Assembly (NCBI GenBank): GCA_964030475.1
Contig: CAXIPT010000006.1
Span: forward strand, 3,334,926 to 3,398,925
Source of the DNA: Tethya wilhelma
Lineage: Eukaryota; Porifera; Demospongiae; Tethyida; Tethyidae
Reading direction: 5' to 3'
DNA: 64,000 nt
The notes under the pieces were generated by a model. The model searched no databases. It was not told the origin of the DNA and saw only the letters and a program-made list of their open reading frames with translations. Positions within the stretch are counted from its first letter, which is position 1; the number at the start of each line of letters is the position of its first letter. Below are positions 59,870-64,000 of this stretch, one piece after another. The translations under genes were made by a program, and so were the position numbers.

Positions 59870-60574
59870 CCACACACACACACAATTGCAGAAGGGTGAA
59901 CACATTACTTGAAAACATACAACTACTTTGTTGGAAGTCTCAATAAAAATCACATCATACTATAGCTATATCTACTATATACCTAAAATTCTTTACAAAG
60001 AGACATGTATATAAAACATAATGAATACAAATCAGTTACAAGCACTTCTTAAATGTCCACTCATCTCTTAGCAACTTCTAACACAAACACACACTCTGAC
60101 AAAAATACATAAAGAGGCATACACACACAAACACACACAAACAGCTCCAAAGCCATCTCTACATCAGAAGCCAGAGGTAGCATACACATGGTCTCTAATT
60201 GAGTGAGAAATTCTCCTCGATGTTTACACAAGGTACACTGCACTCTAGCAACTTTCTCATCACCACAGTAACTATCTATAACTACTATATACCACACACA
60301 CACACTACTATGAGAGCTGCACCGACAAACATACATATTGCATAATAATTCTTTCTTGCATAGGTGACCTTATGAATCTCATTAAAATTAATTAAAATTG
60401 ACGACACTGTTACAACAAACAGTGCATCCATGAATGTAGCATTTTAAACTACACAATGAACATGCATAACAAAATAGCTTTCTTAATTTTAAGCACTGCA
60501 TTGCATTAAAAATTAAACTTGTGGTGTCTTCTTGATTTTGAATACGTAAAGTCTTGTACTACATTTTACAGGCA

Positions 60575-60670
60575 GATATAAAGATGCCAACCTGCATGTG
60601 TTTGAAAGACCTGAGTTCGAATCCCAGCTAGATTTAAGGGTTTTTTTTCCAATGACATTTCATTTATTTA
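60575..60670 (+). mobile_element. SINE 3' fragment
   Basis: B box GAGTTCGAATCCC (60612-60624) followed by CAGCTAGATTTAAGGGTTTT and the CCAATGACATTTCAT tail shared with the other copies. The A-box part is absent. Confidence 0.6.
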
Positions 60671-61780
60671 TGTACTCAACTCTCTCTTATTACAATGAAT
60701 CGTGCAATGCCATGGGAATGCTCCTAATTGAATGCAGCGACACACCGTGTATTAGCAGCTGACGTTAGAGAGTGGCACAGTGTGTGCTAACATTTCACTA
60801 GCATACCAACAGCTGTGGAACAGACGTACCGTGACAGAGGAACACGCGTTAGCCTCGTTCCCAAGCTCTCCCCTTTGACCATTCACTCCACACTCACCCA
60901 TTCTTTACCATGTGTGTAAGGTCAAAGAAAAAGAGCCTGGGAATGAGGTTGAGAGGACAGCTATATAGGGTTGCTGTGAATGCTGGACTTGGATGCGTAG
61001 CGTATGAACTACAGTAGGTACATGGAAGCTAAAAATGAGAACAACCCATGCATGCATGCAACATGGAGAAGGATAATGATATGTTTATTGCTGCAGTTGG
61101 AGAAAAAGCTTGAAACTTTAAAACCAAATTCTGAAAAAAAAAACAAAAAAAAAACTGCATCAGAACGCATACAAATGTATAAAAGGAACTAATATTGACT
61201 TCATTCATAAAAGGATCGATTTGTATTTTAATATAATTGAAGGGCTCAGAAGCAAAGTGGTCTAACCCACAAATCCCTGATTTCACACCCCTTAAACAGG
61301 AATACTCTTAAAATTCATTTCAAGAGCTGGAGATCATTTAGTAAATTAAAATTTTGGTCAATTTGGTAGAGGGGAGTGTATCATTTTTATTAATTTTTTG
61401 GGCTTTTTGGACAATTTCCCATATTTCATTCTGGGTTACTTCTGAGCCCTTCAATTGCATAGATATTAACTTTTCTTGGTTGTGTGCAAACAGGTGATGA
61501 AGAACATCTTTACATCAAGTCAAATTGTACCTAGTCTGACCTTTATCACATAAGGTGATAACTTAATTATACCGAGAAATGAGTGTCGTAGTTGAATAGA
61601 GCCAGAGTGGTGTGTGTGGATGTCTGCTCCATTGAGGCTGTTTGTTCCGTAAGTTAAACAAACAAATGGAGATAATAATTAAAAGACACGAGAACAAATT
61701 ACCCATTTGTATAATTGTTATTGAGTTATAGTCGCATCCGGCCACCATATGTTGCTATAGGTGAGATTAGATGGATAGCT

Positions 61781-61820
<40 letters not shown>

Positions 61821-62620
61821 AATATATATACGTACACTAAGACACCTACTTAAAATACAAAATCTTCGATCAAGCAATTAATTATCATTGTTAAAAATTA
61901 ATACAAAATTATATTTTTGTTGGTATGCATTTTTTGGGGTCAAAATCTAGAGACAATTTTTCTGCTTCTCAGAAATTAAGTGCCTTACACAATAATGAAA
62001 CAAGAGTACATCAGGGAGTGGCATGATTAACATGGCTACCTAAGCAACAGCAGGTTTTAAGCTTCACACACACACACACAGACACACACACACACACACA
62101 CACACGCAGATCTTAGACTAATTATAGAAATTGTCAGCAAACAATTTAGAAAAACAAACATCCTCTACAGAAATTGACAGTAACTTGAAAACGGACTAAT
62201 TTGTATAATGACCACTATCTCAGTGTTCTGGACACAAGGTGACAGCCTTGTTTTTTCTGCTCTCTTACAATTGAATGTTCAAAGTAAATATACCCGAACA
62301 AAGCATACAGTTGGAATACAAGTGTGCAATTCAGGCCAACACGCAGCGTACAAGAGCTATTGTTCTTGCACAATTTGTGCTAGTGAAATCAACAGCTGAG
62401 TGTTGGTGTCTTCCAACAGCCTTCAAGTATTCAAATTTTAATGAACTCGCTATAAAAGATAGGCATATTGTTGCTGCTTCAAGCTTGTTTATTTCATATA
62501 TGTACATATGAAAATTCAAACAGTCTAATCTTTACTAAGAGTCCCTAACTTATATGCATAGGGTAGGTATTACATTATATGCTATAACAAAAACATACCA
62601 GTCAGATGAAAGTGAAACAN

Positions 62621-63816
62621 ACTGCAAGAAAACCTGCAGAGCCAAAAAAAAAAAGAAAAAAAGAAAAGAAAAAAAAAAAGGAAAAAAATGAAAAAAAAAA
62701 AAAAAAAAGAGAATAAAAATTGACTTGGGCCATCTCAGATTTAGTGAGGAGGAAATCCCTTTACTTGTACATTATGAAATGCAGACAAGCAAAGCTTAAA
62801 AAATTTTAGTTACAAAGTACTTATGCACACGCACACGCACATCAAGAAAACAACAGCAAAATACTATGCACGTACGTATACAAAATGTTCCCTATCAAAA
62901 ACCAAGCATGCAAACAAAGTGATTGCTCTAACATGAGGCATGCACCATAACCCCTCATCTCAACAATTAAACCATGCAGACATACAAACACACACAAAAG
63001 AAATCAACTGTTGATACATTTTTGATACTTGTACCTGGTTTTCGTGGTTTAAGACACAGAAGTAGCCAACTGCTAAGATTAGCTCATGGAGAAGGGAAGT
63101 ATGTTGGTTGTGTGAACAATACCTAGACATGTTTGCAAATGTTTTGGTGCATGTTAAACGAACTGAACAACAGTTAGGGTGATGTAGACTCAGGCCTGAT
63201 TGTGCAGTATTAATGAATATGCTGCATGCATGAGTGTATGATTAATATACCATACAAGTCACTGCATGACTTTAATTGTGAACTATATCTACAATACACA
63301 CGCTGATAGAAAATGTGATATCAAACAGAACTCAGAATTTAAAGCATGTGTGTTTAATTAATACACCATATATACCAGTATAAAATAATAAATATATAAT
63401 TATTAATGGTGAACTAACTATAATACACATGCTGATGGAAAATGTGATATGAAACAGAACTCAGAATTTAAAGCGAGTGATTGTGACATTTTTTGTTGAC
63501 AAAAGCGCAATACACGTGCGTACACGGAGCTTGTATCCGAACGTAGTACCCAGATCACAGTAGAAACAAAACAAAAAAAAACATCACAAAAGATCATAGA
63601 ACATGCATAATATTGCATCATCGAGTGTGCTTGCTTGCATGGGCATAAGCTGTATTTAATTTTAGGTAACAAAACAGTGCTTAGTGTAATTATAGTGACA
63701 CAGTTCCTTTAACAAGTATAGATTACTTATATTAGTAGGGAAGTACTTGCAGACGTACATTATAACATACTAGTAGATAAGAACATTATGCATAATGAAT
63801 CATGTTCTAATCACTG
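62621..63816 (-). repeat. Inverted copy of 45108-46303 (SCAPER 3' region)
   Basis: Reverse complement of 45108-46303 with essentially no differences apart from homopolymer length. It begins immediately after an n at 62620 and ends in a (GT)n tract. It includes a complete inverted copy of the SCAPER exon 45763-45890 (about 63035-63162) and the first bases of exon 46291. Treated as an assembly duplicate. Confidence 0.85.
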
Positions 63817-63817
63817 C

Positions 63818-63857
<40 letters not shown>

Positions 63858-63860
<3 letters not shown>

Positions 63861-64000
63861 GTGTGTCTCATGCAGTGTGATCAATGGTATTATATTGTCA
63901 CTATTATACACACGTCTGACAAAATTTGTCGAGGAATGCTCTACCTCATTCAAACTGATTGGAGACACGAGCTACTTTTGGCAACGGTGAAACACATCCA
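63858..64000 (+). other. Window end; possible exon running off the edge
   Basis: Unique sequence after the (GT)n tract. From an acceptor-like CATGCAG near 63874 one plus frame stays open to the end and includes RGMLYLIQTDWRHELLLATV. No family was recognised, and the length is too short to judge. Confidence 0.2.

Larger units (their letters stand above)
54421..62619. other. Repeat-rich region without recognised genes
   Basis: Apart from the SINE copies at 55631 and 60575 and the fold-back repeat at 60850, this 8 kb holds only microsatellites: (GT)n at 58027-58070, (CT)n at 59004-59052, (CA)n at 59400-59463, 59826-59884, 61785-61818 and 62066-62105. Two near-identical ~60 bp units (AAGGCTAACTAGAAATTTAT, at about 58335 and 58430) form a short tandem repeat. 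Given the reversed exon at 54296, this stretch may be intron 2 of the Islet gene in inverted orientation (inference). Confidence 0.5.

Overview
The window is nuclear DNA from an animal, most likely a sponge (demosponge-like). Genes are split into many short exons with GT-AG introns of roughly 50-600 bp. Spacers between genes are short, and (CT)n and (CA)n microsatellites are abundant. The gene set includes an Islet-type LIM protein, a HOMER coiled coil, SCAPER and KXD1, which are animal-type genes. A cytosolic kinase carrying a C-terminal kelch propeller is an architecture I associate with sponges. The sponge assignment is inference; no marker gene proves it. Exon borders were read by eye from splice signals, reading phase and family similarity, so expect errors of 1-2 bases.

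Layout. 243-6860 (+): 3' part of CHD1. 7397-13137 (+) and 13388-19730 (+): two tandem dihydropyrimidinase genes with matching exon structure. 20366-23478 (-): a kinase/coiled-coil/kelch protein, sharing a ~110 bp bidirectional promoter with an STK16-like kinase (23587-26992, +). The sequence between the two STK16 first exons is an old tandem duplication that holds a relic of the dihydropyrimidinase 3' end and second copies of both first exons. 27662-27801 (-): possible C-terminal exon of an unknown gene. 28590-32545 (+): HOMER-type coiled coil. 33171-34466 (-): KXD1. 34529-36562 (-): nucleoplasmin-type FKBP. 36760-37674 (+): RPL17. 37939-41634 (+): PDIA3/ERp57 with a perfect ERSE-II motif upstream. 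42013-46996 (+): both ends of SCAPER with the middle missing. 47806-52953 (+): Islet-like LIM gene, whose missing LIM2 exon lies on the opposite strand at 54296-54371. From 54372 to 62620 there is essentially no recognisable coding sequence, only repeats. 62621-63816 is an inverted copy of 45108-46303.

The neighbours do not form a pathway. The dihydropyrimidinases act in pyrimidine catabolism, PDIA3 in ER folding, KXD1 in lysosome positioning, RPL17 in translation, CHD1 and FKBP in chromatin, and Islet in cell-type specification.

Assembly quality matters here. Eleven single 'n' bases mark joins, most of them next to microsatellites. At least four sit exactly at the edge of an identical direct or inverted copy of nearby sequence (15856, 27802, 52621, 62620). 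These explain a duplicated pair of dihydropyrimidinase exons, a perfect 251-bp palindrome, and probably the reversed Islet exon and the gap in SCAPER. The most interesting apparently genuine signals are the ERSE-II site, a SINE that combines tRNA-like and 5S rRNA-like parts, the close association of microsatellites with 3' splice sites, gene-conversion patches between the dihydropyrimidinases, and the repeated palindromes inside the SCAPER EHAQ repeats.
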